Below the pieces are notes generated by a model. The model was not told the DNA's origin, did not search any database, and was given only the letters and a program-made list of their open reading frames with translations. This document shows, in pieces, positions 15,371 through 24,435 of a stretch of DNA of 38,471 nucleotides. The stretch is taken from NCBI GenBank assembly GCA_900553125.1, contig USCB01000014.1, positions 1 to 38,471 of the forward strand, read 5' to 3'. Origin of the DNA: an uncultured Clostridium sp. GTDB taxonomy: Bacteria > Bacillota > Clostridia > TANB77 > CAG-508. Position 1 is the stretch's first letter. Each line of letters begins with the position of its first letter. The translations under genes were made by a program, and so were the position numbers.

Positions 15371-15415
15371 AAAGCTAGAGGGTGGCAAACTAAAAATGCC
15401 TGCCACCTAGCTTTT
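15371..15415 (+). terminator. terminator-like hairpin between gap and pgk
   Basis: AAAGCTAG-A-GGGTGGCA (15371-15387) pairs with TGCCACC-TAGCTTTT (15401-15415) around a 13-base loop, but the T run is short. It may be a partial terminator or an mRNA processing and stability element that separates gap from pgk expression. Confidence 0.6.
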
Positions 15416-15462
15416 ACTTAAATAAAAAGTTTAATCTAAAGCCTGAAAGGAATGATTTTATT

Positions 15463-16647
15463 ATGAACAAAAAAACAGTTAAAGATATAGATTTAAAAAA
15501 CAAAAAGGTATTAGTAAGATGTGACTTCAATGTACCAATGGATGAAAACAAAAATATCACAGACAATAGAAGAATAGTTGCAGCTTTACCTACTATAAAA
15601 TATTTATTAGAGCAAAATTGTAAAGTAGTATTATGCTCACATTTAGGAAGACCAAAAGGAGAATTCAAACCAGAATATTCCCTAAAGCCAGTTGCAAAAG
15701 AACTATCAAAATTGCTTGGAAAAGAAGTAATAATGGCACAAGACGTAATTGGAGAAGATGCTAAAAACAAAGCAGAAAACCTAAAAAATGGAGAAGTATT
15801 ATTACTAGAAAATGTAAGATTTCACAGACAAGAAACAGACAACGACCCAGAATTTGCTGAAAAATTAGCATCATTTGGAGAAATATTTGTAAATGATGCA
15901 TTCGGAACAGCACATAGAGCACACGCATCAACAGAAGGCGTTACAAAATATTTACCAGCAGTATCAGGATTTTTAATAGAAAAAGAATTAAAATTCTTAG
16001 GAGAAGCCTTAGAAAATCCAGAAAGACCATTTGTAGCAATTTTAGGTGGTTCAAAAGTATCTGATAAAATAGGTGTAATAGAAAACTTACTAGAAAAAGT
16101 AGATACCTTAATTATAGGTGGAGGAATGGCATATACATTCTTTAAAGCACAAGGATACAGTGTTGGAGATTCTTTATGTGAAGAAGATAAATGTGAATTA
16201 GCATTAGAAATAATGGAAAAAGCAAAAGAAAAGAAAGTTAAATTCTTACTTCCAATAGACAACAAAATAGGAAAAGAATTTAAACCGGATACAGAATCTA
16301 AAACTGTAAAATCTACAGAAATTCCTGATGGATGGGAAGGTTTAGATATTGGAGAAGAAACAATTAAATTATATAGAGAAGAACTTCAAAATGCAAAAAC
16401 AATAGTATGGAATGGACCTCTTGGTGTATTCGAATTTGACCAATTTGCAGTTGGAACAAATGAAATTGCAAAAGCATTAGGAGATATTGATGCAATAAAA
16501 ATAATAGGTGGAGGAGATTCAGCAGCAGCAGTTGAAAAAGCAGGCTTAGCTGATAAGATGACTCACATTTCTACTGGTGGAGGAGCTTCACTTGAATTTT
16601 TAGAGGGAAAGAAGTTGCCAGGAATAGAAGCATTAATGGATAAATAA
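15463..16647 (+). CDS. pgk: phosphoglycerate kinase
   Basis: Transfers the acyl phosphate of 1,3-bisphosphoglycerate to ADP. 394 residues, normal. The N-terminal VLVRCDFNVPMDENKNITDN and SHLGRPKG are substrate-binding signatures. GGSKVSDKIGVI and GGGMAYTF lie in the nucleotide-binding half, and the C-terminal GGGDSAAAVEKAG closes the active site. The ATG follows GAAAGGAATG. It lies second in the glycolytic cluster after a hairpin. Confidence 0.98.
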   Translation: MNKKTVKDIDLKNKKVLVRCDFNVPMDENKNITDNRRIVAALPTIKYLLEQNCKVVLCSHLGRPKGEFKPEYSLKPVAKELSKLLGKEVIMAQDVIGEDAKNKAENLKNGEVLLLENVRFHRQETDNDPEFAEKLASFGEIFVNDAFGTAHRAHASTEGVTKYLPAVSGFLIEKELKFLGEALENPERPFVAILGGSKVSDKIGVIENLLEKVDTLIIGGGMAYTFFKAQGYSVGDSLCEEDKCELALEIMEKAKEKKVKFLLPIDNKIGKEFKPDTESKTVKSTEIPDGWEGLDIGEETIKLYREELQNAKTIVWNGPLGVFEFDQFAVGTNEIAKALGDIDAIKIIGGGDSAAAVEKAGLADKMTHISTGGGASLEFLEGKKLPGIEALMDK

Positions 16648-16652
16648 AAAAT

Positions 16653-16716
16653 GTGTACCATTGGGACCGGGTCTTTTTGGTACATGTACCAAAAAGACCC
16701 GGTCCCAATGGGGCAC
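16653..16716 (+). repeat. intergenic palindromic repeat, near-perfect copy (locus 7)
   Basis: Uses the GACCGGGTC variant in both arms. Each half is itself bounded by TGTACC and GGTACA, so the halves can fold separately or as one long hairpin. It lies between the pgk stop and the Nudix gene. Confidence 0.9.
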
Positions 16717-16748
16717 AATAGGGCAAAAAGAAAGGCAGTAAAAATTAT

Positions 16749-17345
16749 ATGAAAAATCAAAGAATATCTGGAGTATCAAAAGAAACATATAGAGTATATG
16801 ATGAAAATGGTGAATTAAAAAGAATAATAGAAAAAGCAGAAGAAAAAACACTAACAGAGAATGAATGGCTAAAAGGAGTAACTTGTTTTGTCATAAACGA
16901 AAAAGGAGAAGCTTTAATAGAGGTAAGAGTAAATAAAGGCCTTACTCCTGGAAAAAAGGATTTATGCTCAGGTCATTTAGATGATAGGGAAACAGAAACT
17001 CAAGCAATGATAAGAGAACTAAGGGAAGAATTAGGAATAGAACTAGAAGAAGCAATGAATGTTATAAAAGTTACACCACAAGGTGTACCTTTGGGATTTG
17101 AAAGCAAAGGAAAGATAAAAAAATTTTTCATAACATTTTATTGTCTAAAAAGGAAAACTTCAAAAGTAGAAATTCAAGAAGAAGAAATTGATAAAATTGT
17201 ATGGCTACCTTTAGAAGAAGCCTTTGAGCTTATAAAAAGTGGAAGAACAAAGTTCCCTAAAAATTACGATTATAGTAAAATTTTCGAAAAAGTTAAAGAA
17301 ATCTATTATGGAGAAAAAGATATTCAAAGAGGAGAACAAATATGA
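16749..17345 (+). CDS. Nudix hydrolase
   Basis: 198 residues. A complete Nudix box runs from G75 to I97 (G-x5-E-x7-REL-x-EE-x-GI), which binds the metal that cleaves nucleoside diphosphates linked to another moiety. The arrangement around the box (ENEWLKGVTCFVIN before; PLGFESKGKIKKFFITFYCL after) resembles the isopentenyl-diphosphate isomerase-like Nudix subgroup, but the substrate cannot be told. Its stop overlaps the next gene's start by 4 bases (ATGA), so the two are coupled. The pair interrupts the glycolytic cluster between pgk and tpiA. The ribosome site is weak (AAAGG). Confidence 0.85.
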   Translation: MKNQRISGVSKETYRVYDENGELKRIIEKAEEKTLTENEWLKGVTCFVINEKGEALIEVRVNKGLTPGKKDLCSGHLDDRETETQAMIRELREELGIELEEAMNVIKVTPQGVPLGFESKGKIKKFFITFYCLKRKTSKVEIQEEEIDKIVWLPLEEAFELIKSGRTKFPKNYDYSKIFEKVKEIYYGEKDIQRGEQI

Positions 17346-17902
17346 TAGTAACATTATCAGGAATAACAGGTACTGGAAAATCATTTTTTAAAGATGCAAT
17401 AGCTAAAGAACTTGGATTTAAAAATTTAGTGATAGTAACTACCAGAAAAAAGAGAATTGGAGAAATAGCTGGAATTGATAAGGAATTTGTAACTGATGAA
17501 GAATTTGGCAAATTGGTAAGAGACAATAAAGTTACAGCAAATTTTGAATTTCTTGGAGCAAAATATGGATATAGAAAAGAATTACTTGAATCTGATGAAA
17601 ATCTAGTAACAGAAGTACATTATAATAGAATATATGATATAAAAAGACATGCACGAAATATTTTTTCTATATATATTATTCCTTATGATGTTAAAAGAGC
17701 TAAAAAAGAATTAAAAAATAGAAATTTATCCAAAGATGCAGAAGAAGCAAGGCTACAAGAAATAGATGAACACATTAAAGAATATTCACAAAATGAAGAT
17801 TTAAGAAAACAATTTGATTATGAATTTATAAATGATTATACAGAAGAATCTAAAAATAAATTAATAGAAATAATAAAAAATAAACTTGATAGGATGATGT
17901 AA
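17342..17902 (+). CDS. guanylate-kinase-like P-loop protein
   Basis: 186 residues. A P-loop GITGTGKS at 7-14 opens the protein, followed by VTTRKKRIGEIAGIDKEFVTDEEF, which matches the nucleotide-binding arm of guanylate kinases (TTRxxRxGExxGxDYxFxs). NFEFLGAKYGYRKELL fits the GMP-binding region. The match is partial, so this may be a paralogue with another nucleotide substrate rather than the housekeeping Gmk. It is translationally coupled to the Nudix gene, suggesting a joint nucleotide-handling role. Confidence 0.75.
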   Translation: MIVTLSGITGTGKSFFKDAIAKELGFKNLVIVTTRKKRIGEIAGIDKEFVTDEEFGKLVRDNKVTANFEFLGAKYGYRKELLESDENLVTEVHYNRIYDIKRHARNIFSIYIIPYDVKRAKKELKNRNLSKDAEEARLQEIDEHIKEYSQNEDLRKQFDYEFINDYTEESKNKLIEIIKNKLDRMM

Positions 17903-17947
17903 AATACTAAAGTTAAAAATAATTAAAGAGTGAAAGGAAGGCTAAAT

Positions 17948-18700
17948 ATGAGAAGAAAAGTAATCGCAGGAAACTGGAAAATGAATATGTTGCCAAATGA
18001 AGCAATGGAAATGATTACAAAATTAGCACCACTTGTAAAAGATACGGAACATGAAGTAATCCTATGTGCACCATACACAGACCTATTTTACAGTTTACTT
18101 GCAGCACAAGAAACAAACATAAAAATAGGAGCTCAAAATATGCACTTTGAGGAAAAAGGAGCATATACTGGAGAAATTTCTGGAAAGATGTTAAAATCAA
18201 TTGGGGTACAATATGTAATAATAGGACACTCTGAAAGAAGACAATATTTTGCAGAAACAGATGAAACAGTAAACAAAAAAATAAAAGCTGCTTTTTTAAA
18301 TAATCTAAAACCAATAGTATGTGTAGGAGAAACATTAGAGCAAAGAGAAGCAGGAATTCAATATAACATAATAACAGAGCAAACTAAAAAAGCACTAGAT
18401 GGACTAACAGAAGAACAAGTAGCAAACACAATAATAGCATATGAACCAATATGGGCAATAGGAACAGGAAAAACAGCAACAAAAGAGGATGCAAATGATG
18501 CGTGCAAAAAAATAAGAGAGAAAATTGCTGAAATCTATGGACAAAACGTGGCTGAAAGAGTTATAATACAATACGGTGGAAGTATGAAACCAGAAAATGC
18601 CAAAGAATTATTAGAAATGTCAGACATAGATGGAGGCTTAATAGGCGGAGCAAGTTTAAAAGCAGAAACCTTTGAGAAAATAGTAAATTACAACAAATAA
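17948..18700 (+). CDS. tpiA: triosephosphate isomerase
   Basis: Interconverts dihydroxyacetone phosphate and glyceraldehyde 3-phosphate. About 250 residues from ATG 17948, chosen because AAAGGAAGG lies 6 bases before it and the protein then begins MRRKVIAGNWKMN as the family does; a GTG at 17930 is in frame but overlaps the ribosome site. Catalytic residues are present: N9 and K11, H94 in GHSERR and E166 in YEPIWAIGTGK. It is followed by gpmI. Confidence 0.98.
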   Translation: MRRKVIAGNWKMNMLPNEAMEMITKLAPLVKDTEHEVILCAPYTDLFYSLLAAQETNIKIGAQNMHFEEKGAYTGEISGKMLKSIGVQYVIIGHSERRQYFAETDETVNKKIKAAFLNNLKPIVCVGETLEQREAGIQYNIITEQTKKALDGLTEEQVANTIIAYEPIWAIGTGKTATKEDANDACKKIREKIAEIYGQNVAERVIIQYGGSMKPENAKELLEMSDIDGGLIGGASLKAETFEKIVNYNK

Positions 18701-18797
18701 AATAAGCCTTTAAGCACATAAAGCACAATACATTTTAAATATTGGCAAAATCTCCATAAGTAAGACTTAAAAAAATAAGAAAGAGGGAAAGAATTTT

Positions 18798-20330
18798 ATG
18801 GATAGTAAATTAACAATGCTTATGATATTAGATGGATTTGGGGAAAACAATCATAAAGATGGAAATGCAGTAAAATTAGCAAATACACCAAATATTGATA
18901 AAATTATGAAAAAATACCCAACAACAAAAATTGCAGCAAGTGGGCTAGCAGTAGGATTACCAGAAGGACAAATGGGAAACTCTGAAGTAGGTCACACAAA
19001 CATAGGAGCAGGAAGAATAGTATATCAAGAATTAACAAGAATAACTAAATCAATAGAAGATGGAGATTTCTTCAGTAACGAAGAATTTATAAATGCAATA
19101 GAAAATTGTAAAAAGAATAACTCAAAACTTCATATACTTGGATTAGTATCAGATGGTGGAGTTCATAGTCATAATAGACACCTATATGGATTATTAGAAA
19201 TGGCAAAAAGAAGAGACTTTGAAAATGTATATGTACATTGTTTCTTAGATGGAAGAGACACACCACCAGCATCAGCTGAAAACTATATACAAGAACTAGA
19301 AGAAAAAATGAAAGAAAAAGGTGTAGGAAAAATTGCAAGTTTATCTGGAAGATTCTATGCAATGGATAGAGATAAACGTTGGAATAGAGAACAAAAAGCA
19401 TATGATGCTCTTGTGTTCGGAAAAGGAGAAACAGCTGGAACTGCAATAAATGCAATAGAAAGCTCATATCAAAAAGAAGTATTTGATGAATTTGTAGAGC
19501 CAACAGTAATAATGAATGGAGATAAACCAGTTGCAACAATAGAAGATGGAGATTCAGTAATATTCTTTAACTTTAGACCAGATAGAGCAAGACAAATAAC
19601 AAGAGCATTAGTAGATCCAGAATTTAATGAATTTGAAACAAAGAAAATGAACCTATATTTTGTATGTTTCACAAGTTATGATGAAACAATGCCAAATGTT
19701 CATATAGCATTCAAAAAAGAACCAGTAAAAAATACACTTGGAGAAGTTATAAGCAAAAATGGTGGAAAACAATTAAGAATAGCAGAAACAGAAAAATATG
19801 CACATGTTACCTTCTTCTTTAATGGAGGAGAAGAAAAACAATATGAAGGAGAAGATAGAATACTAGTACCATCTCCAAAAGTTGAAACTTATGATATGAA
19901 ACCAGAAATGAGTGCTTATGAAGTAACAGAAAAAGTTATAGAAGCAATAAATTCTAAAAAATACAATTGCATAATATTAAATTATGCAAATCCAGATATG
20001 GTAGGACACACAGGAAACTTACCAGCAGCAATAAAAGCAATAGAAACAATAGATGAATGTGTAGGAAAAGTAGTTAATGTCATAAATGCACAAAAAGCTA
20101 ATCTATTAATAACAGCTGACCACGGAAATGCTGAGCAAATGATAGATTACAAAACTGGAGAGCCTCATACTGCACATACTACAAACTTAGTACCATTAGT
20201 TTTAATATCTGAAAAAGAAAATGTAAAACTAAAAGAAGGAAAATTAGCAGATTTAGCACCAACAATATTAGACTTAATGGGAATAGAAAAACCAGAAGAA
20301 ATGACAGGAGAAAGTTTAATAGAAAAATAG
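18798..20330 (+). CDS. gpmI: 2,3-bisphosphoglycerate-independent phosphoglycerate mutase
   Basis: Converts 3-phosphoglycerate to 2-phosphoglycerate using two metal ions. 510 residues, the family norm. MLMILDGFG at the N-terminus gives the first metal ligand. S62 in GQMGNSEVGHTNIGAGR is the phosphoserine nucleophile. FLDGRDTPPASA, NFRPDRARQ and the C-terminal TADHGNAEQM (metal ligands) are all intact. The ATG follows AGAGGGAAAG. Confidence 0.98.
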   Translation: MDSKLTMLMILDGFGENNHKDGNAVKLANTPNIDKIMKKYPTTKIAASGLAVGLPEGQMGNSEVGHTNIGAGRIVYQELTRITKSIEDGDFFSNEEFINAIENCKKNNSKLHILGLVSDGGVHSHNRHLYGLLEMAKRRDFENVYVHCFLDGRDTPPASAENYIQELEEKMKEKGVGKIASLSGRFYAMDRDKRWNREQKAYDALVFGKGETAGTAINAIESSYQKEVFDEFVEPTVIMNGDKPVATIEDGDSVIFFNFRPDRARQITRALVDPEFNEFETKKMNLYFVCFTSYDETMPNVHIAFKKEPVKNTLGEVISKNGGKQLRIAETEKYAHVTFFFNGGEEKQYEGEDRILVPSPKVETYDMKPEMSAYEVTEKVIEAINSKKYNCIILNYANPDMVGHTGNLPAAIKAIETIDECVGKVVNVINAQKANLLITADHGNAEQMIDYKTGEPHTAHTTNLVPLVLISEKENVKLKEGKLADLAPTILDLMGIEKPEEMTGESLIEK

Positions 20331-20343
20331 GAGTGTATAGGGG

Positions 20344-21069
20344 ATGCTTAGAACTACTAAAAACATGAAGGATAAATACGAAAAAATTCAAACTTGTTTA
20401 TTTGATTTAATTCCAGAAAAATGGGAAGAAATATATCTATATGCATCAATTATAGATTTACCAGGGGATACTCAAACAGGTGAAATGTATTTTTATTATT
20501 TGCCTAAAGGTTTGTTAAAAAAGAAACCAGTGAATGTATATGAAGTTCCGAAGAGATTCAATATAAATGAAAGTGAATATTTAAAATTAGTCGATGTTTT
20601 ATATCAAACTATAAAAGAGTTAAGACAGGATTTTATAGAAACAGAGCAAGAAATATGGACCAATATAACTATATCGATAGCTCATTGTAAATTTAAAATT
20701 GAATTTAGATATGACAAAATAAGTCAAGAAGAATATGCAAGCTATGTAAGACATGTAATATGGAGATATAAATATTTACATTTAGGTGGAGAAATAAAAG
20801 AAGAAAGAAAAATCTTAGAAAAATATTTAGACAAGGATGAAGGCAAAAAGGAAGAATATCAATCAGGAATGTATTTAAAAACAATTAATAATATAGTAGG
20901 TTATGATAAGGAAATAAAGGCAGAACAAGAAAGACAAGAGGAATTAAAAGAAAAAGCAGCAATTCAGGAAAAGAAAAAAGAAAAAAAACGCTTAGAAAAG
21001 GCTAAAAAAGACGAAGAAAAAAGGCGTAAAGAAGAAGAAAAAAATAAAAATCAAATTTTAAAAATGTAG
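20344..21069 (+). CDS. YezG-family (DUF600) immunity protein with a charged tail
   Basis: 241 residues. Residues 8-150 resemble the Bacillus YezG family, immunity proteins that neutralise LXG-type toxins. Points of resemblance are LIPEKWEEIYLYASIID, GEMYFYYLPKG, a WTNITISI strand, CKFKIEFRYD and a terminal VIWRYKYLHLGG. A Lys/Glu-rich coiled-coil tail of about 90 residues follows (185-241 almost entirely K, E, R), which the family normally lacks. No LXG toxin gene is adjacent. It lies 13 bases after gpmI and before eno, so it is probably co-expressed with glycolysis. The start may be ATG 20344 (GGAG upstream) or ATG 20365. Function as immunity is inferred from the family. Confidence 0.7.
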   Translation: MLRTTKNMKDKYEKIQTCLFDLIPEKWEEIYLYASIIDLPGDTQTGEMYFYYLPKGLLKKKPVNVYEVPKRFNINESEYLKLVDVLYQTIKELRQDFIETEQEIWTNITISIAHCKFKIEFRYDKISQEEYASYVRHVIWRYKYLHLGGEIKEERKILEKYLDKDEGKKEEYQSGMYLKTINNIVGYDKEIKAEQERQEELKEKAAIQEKKKEKKRLEKAKKDEEKRRKEEEKNKNQILKM

Positions 21070-21144
21070 ATTTTAAAAAGTTAAAAATAGTAGTTACAAC
21101 CAAGTGACTGCATTTTATATAAATATTTAAAGGAGGAATTTCAA

Positions 21145-22452
21145 ATGAAAGAATATTTGGAAATTGACGAAGTAAGAGCTTTAGAGGTATTAGACTCAAG
21201 AGGAAACCCAACAGTACAAGTTGAAGTAGTACTAGAAGATGGAAGTCAAGGAGTAGCTTTAGTTCCATCAGGAGCATCAACAGGTAGTTTTGAGGCTGTA
21301 GAATTAAGAGATGGAGATAAATCAAGATATTTGGGAAAAGGTGTATTAAAAGCAGTAGAAAACGTTAATACAATAATTAGAGATAAAATAATAGGAATGA
21401 ATGCCTATGATCAAATAGGATTAGATAGAACATTAATAGAATTAGACGGAACAGAAAATAAAGGAAAATTAGGAGCAAATGCAACACTTGGAGTTTCACT
21501 TGCAGTTGCAAGAGCTGCTGCTAGTTCTTTAGGAATGGAATTATATAACTACATTGGTGGAATAAATGCAAAAGTACTTCCAACACCAATGATGAACATT
21601 ATGAATGGTGGAAAACATGCTGATTCAACACTTAGTGTACAAGAATTTATGATAATGCCAGTTGGAGCAAAATCATTTACAGAATGTATGAGAATGGGAG
21701 CTGAAGTATATCATAACCTAAAGAAAGTTCTTAAAGAAAAAGGATTATCAACAGCTGTTGGTGATGAAGGTGGATTTGCACCAAACGTTAAAGATGAAGA
21801 CGAAGCATTAGCAATAATAATGGAAGCAATTGAAAAAGCTGGATACAAACCAGGAGAAGATATTTGCTTAGCATTAGACTGCGCAGCAACAGAAATGTAT
21901 GATGAAGCTAAGAAAATAGGAAAAGAAGGAGATTATCATTTCTGGAAAATAGGTGTTACAAAAACTTGTGACGAAATGATAGACTTCATAGAAGACCTAT
22001 GCAATAGATATCCAATAATTTCAGTAGAAGATGGATTAGCAGAAGAAGACTGGGATGGATGGAAAAAATTAACAGATAGATTAGGAAGCAAAGTTCAATT
22101 AGTTGGAGATGACTTATTTGTTACAAATATCAAGAGATTACAAAAAGGTTTAGATTTAGGAGTAACAAACAGTATATTAATTAAATTAAACCAAATAGGA
22201 ACTTTAACAGAAACATTAGATGCAATTGAACTTGCTAAGAAAAATGGTTATACTGCTGTTGTATCACACAGAAGTGGTGAAACAGAAGATACTACTTTAG
22301 CTGATGTTGCAGTTGCTACAAATGCAGGACAAATCAAAACAGGAGCTCCATGTAGAACTGATAGAGTTGCTAAATACAACAGATTATTAAACATTGAAAA
22401 CGACCTTAATGGTGCAGCAATTTATGCAGGAAGAAAAGGATTAAATGTATAA
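21145..22452 (+). CDS. eno: enolase
   Basis: Dehydrates 2-phosphoglycerate to phosphoenolpyruvate. 435 residues. ALEVLDSRGNPTVQVEV and VPSGASTGSFEAVELRD form the N-terminal substrate loop. GDEGGFAPN carries a catalytic glutamate; the metal ligands lie in LALDCA, SVEDGLAEEDW and LVGDDLFVTN. LIKLNQIGTLTET holds the catalytic lysine and SHRSGETED the substrate-binding signature. The ATG follows TAAAGGAGG. It ends the glycolytic cluster before a strong terminator. Confidence 0.98.
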   Translation: MKEYLEIDEVRALEVLDSRGNPTVQVEVVLEDGSQGVALVPSGASTGSFEAVELRDGDKSRYLGKGVLKAVENVNTIIRDKIIGMNAYDQIGLDRTLIELDGTENKGKLGANATLGVSLAVARAAASSLGMELYNYIGGINAKVLPTPMMNIMNGGKHADSTLSVQEFMIMPVGAKSFTECMRMGAEVYHNLKKVLKEKGLSTAVGDEGGFAPNVKDEDEALAIIMEAIEKAGYKPGEDICLALDCAATEMYDEAKKIGKEGDYHFWKIGVTKTCDEMIDFIEDLCNRYPIISVEDGLAEEDWDGWKKLTDRLGSKVQLVGDDLFVTNIKRLQKGLDLGVTNSILIKLNQIGTLTETLDAIELAKKNGYTAVVSHRSGETEDTTLADVAVATNAGQIKTGAPCRTDRVAKYNRLLNIENDLNGAAIYAGRKGLNV

Positions 22453-22484
22453 TTAATAACTATTTAAAATAGTAAATATGTAGA

Positions 22485-22515
22485 AAAATAGCAATTAACC
22501 ATTGCTATTTTTTTT
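22485..22515 (+). terminator. intrinsic terminator after eno
   Basis: AAAATAGCAAT (22485-22495) and ATTGCTATTTT (22501-22511) form a perfect 11-base stem with a 5-base loop, followed by a T run. Confidence 0.9.
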
Positions 22516-22557
22516 AATATCTAGTAAAATATAACATAAAAGCAAGGAAGTGAAAAA

Positions 22558-23547
22558 ATGAAAGACATATTAACTTTAGGAATAGAATCAAGTTGTGATG
22601 AAACATCAGTATCAATAGTAAAAAATGGAAGAGAAATACTATCAAATATAATAGATACTCAAATACCAATACATGAAAAATATGGAGGAGTAGTGCCAGA
22701 AATAGCATCAAGAAATCACATAGAGGCAATATCCAGAGTAACAAAATTAGCACTAAAAACAGCAAAAGTTAATTTCAAAGACATAGATGCAATAACTCCA
22801 ACATATGGACCTGGTTTGGTAGGAGCATTATTAGTTGGGGTATCATATGCAAAAGCATTGTCATATGCAATAAATAAGCCATTAGTAGGAGTAAATCATA
22901 TACAGGGGCACATAGCAGCAAATTATTTAACATATAAGGAACTAAAACCACCATTTTTATGTTTATTAGTATCAGGAGGAAATACACAAATAGTTTATGT
23001 AAAAGATTACACAGAATTTGAAGTACTTGGAAAAACAAGAGATGATGCAATAGGAGAGGCATTTGACAAAGTTGCAAGAGTAGTAGGTTTAGATTACCCA
23101 GGAGGCCCAAAAGTAGACAAACTTGCAAAGGAAGGGATACCAAACATAAAACTTCCAAAAACACATTTTGAAAATTCTTTAGACTTTAGTTTTAGTGGAA
23201 TAAAAACGGCGGTTATAAATATAAACCACAATACAAAAGATATAAATAAAGCAGATTTGTGTGCGAGTTTTGAAAAGGCTGTTACAGAAGTATTAATAGA
23301 GAATATAGAAAAAGCAATAAAACAAACTGGAATGAAAAGTTTGGCAATAGCAGGCGGGGTATCTGCTAATTCCTATATAAGAAGTGAGATTTTGAAATTA
23401 CAAAATGAAAAATTAAAAGTATATATGCCAGATTTGAAATTATGTACAGATAATGCTGCGATGATTGCATCTGCTGGTTATTATAATTTTGTTAATGGAA
23501 AAAGGGATAATTTGGATTTGAATGCTGTACCTAATTTGAAGTTATGA
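22558..23547 (+). CDS. tsaD: tRNA N6-adenosine threonylcarbamoyltransferase TsaD
   Basis: Transfers the threonylcarbamoyl group to A37 of tRNAs that read ANN codons, with TsaB and TsaE. 329 residues. GIESSCDETSVSIV at the N-terminus is the ASKHA ATP-binding start; H114 and H118 in HIQGH bind the metal. LLVSGGNTQIV, IGEAFDKVARVVGLDYPGGP and AIAGGVSANSYIR are family signatures. Neither tsaB nor tsaE is adjacent. Confidence 0.97.
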   Translation: MKDILTLGIESSCDETSVSIVKNGREILSNIIDTQIPIHEKYGGVVPEIASRNHIEAISRVTKLALKTAKVNFKDIDAITPTYGPGLVGALLVGVSYAKALSYAINKPLVGVNHIQGHIAANYLTYKELKPPFLCLLVSGGNTQIVYVKDYTEFEVLGKTRDDAIGEAFDKVARVVGLDYPGGPKVDKLAKEGIPNIKLPKTHFENSLDFSFSGIKTAVININHNTKDINKADLCASFEKAVTEVLIENIEKAIKQTGMKSLAIAGGVSANSYIRSEILKLQNEKLKVYMPDLKLCTDNAAMIASAGYYNFVNGKRDNLDLNAVPNLKL

Positions 23548-23548
23548 T

Positions 23549-23643
23549 TTGCCCAAATGGGACCGGGTCTTTTTTGTCCCATTTTTAATTATTAAAATAA
23601 TTTGAATTAAATGGGACAAAAAGACCCGGTCCCATTTGGGCAA
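23549..23643 (+). repeat. intergenic palindromic repeat, long perfect-arm copy (locus 8)
   Basis: Arms of about 35 bases carry GCCCAAATGGGACCGGGTC and its complement, with an AT-rich centre of about 24 bases. One T/A length difference in the T run is the only visible mismatch. Within each half AATGGGAC and GTCCCATT can also pair. It lies between the tsaD stop and the ribosome site of the next gene. Confidence 0.9.
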
Positions 23644-23656
23644 GGAGGAATGAATT

Positions 23657-24346
23657 ATGGCAATATACACAATAGGAGATTTACACCTATCATTTTCAAA
23701 TCCAAAACCAATGAACATATTTGGAGAAAATTGGAGTAATCATGAAGAAAAAATAAAAAAAGACTGGATGTCTAAAGTAAAACCAGAAGATACAATAATT
23801 CATCCAGGGGATTTTTCGTGGGCTATGTATTTAAAAGATACTGTAAAAGACTTTAAATACTTAAATAGTTTACCAGGAAGAAAAATTATGCTTAAAGGAA
23901 ATCATGAATATTGGTGGACTACTATTACTAACATGAAAAAATTTTTGAATGAACACAATTTTAATAATATAGATTTTGTACAAAATAACAGTGTCGAAAT
24001 AGAAGACAAAGTAATTTGTGGTACTAGAGGATGGAGTTTGGTAAATGATAAAACAGAACAAGAAAAAAAGTTAATAGATAGAGAGGCTTTAAGGTTAGAA
24101 TTATCTATAAAAAGTGGATTAGAAAGTGGAAAAGAGATTATTGTTTTTATGCATTACCCTCCTGTTATAAAACAAAATATTGATAATGAGTTTATGAGAG
24201 TACTTAGAAAATATAATATTAAAAGATGTTATTATGCTCATTTACACGGAAAATCAATAAATGAGGCAGTAGAGGGAAAGATTTATGGAATTGATTTTAA
24301 ATTGGTAAGCGCAGATGCGTTGGATTTTAAGTTATTGAAGATATAG
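23657..24346 (+). CDS. metallophosphoesterase
   Basis: 229 residues of the calcineurin-like fold. The metal-binding motifs appear in order: GDLHLS (7-12), HPGDFSW, LKGNHEYWW, MHYPP and YYAHLHG. This matches small bacterial phosphoesterases of the COG1768 type. The substrate is not known; such enzymes cleave phosphomonoesters, phosphodiesters or nucleotides. There is no signal peptide, so it is cytoplasmic. It is flanked on both sides by palindromic repeats. The ATG follows AAGGAGGAA. Confidence 0.9.
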   Translation: MAIYTIGDLHLSFSNPKPMNIFGENWSNHEEKIKKDWMSKVKPEDTIIHPGDFSWAMYLKDTVKDFKYLNSLPGRKIMLKGNHEYWWTTITNMKKFLNEHNFNNIDFVQNNSVEIEDKVICGTRGWSLVNDKTEQEKKLIDREALRLELSIKSGLESGKEIIVFMHYPPVIKQNIDNEFMRVLRKYNIKRCYYAHLHGKSINEAVEGKIYGIDFKLVSADALDFKLLKI

Positions 24347-24348
24347 AA

Positions 24349-24423
24349 TTTCCCAATTGGTGACGGAGAATTTTTGTGCATTTTTTGGAAAATGCACAAA
24401 AATTCTCCGTCACCAATTGGGAA
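24349..24423 (+). repeat. intergenic palindromic repeat, divergent variant (locus 9)
   Basis: Arms start TTCCCAATTGGTGACGGAG and its complement closes at 24423; the centre is TTTTTTGGAAAA between TGCA sites. The core is GGTGACGGAGAATTTTTGTGCA-like rather than GGGACCGGTTC, yet the layout (TTGG, GACGG, T run, TGCATT) is the same, and both arms carry the changes. Confidence 0.9.
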
Positions 24424-24435
24424 AAAGGAGGAAAA

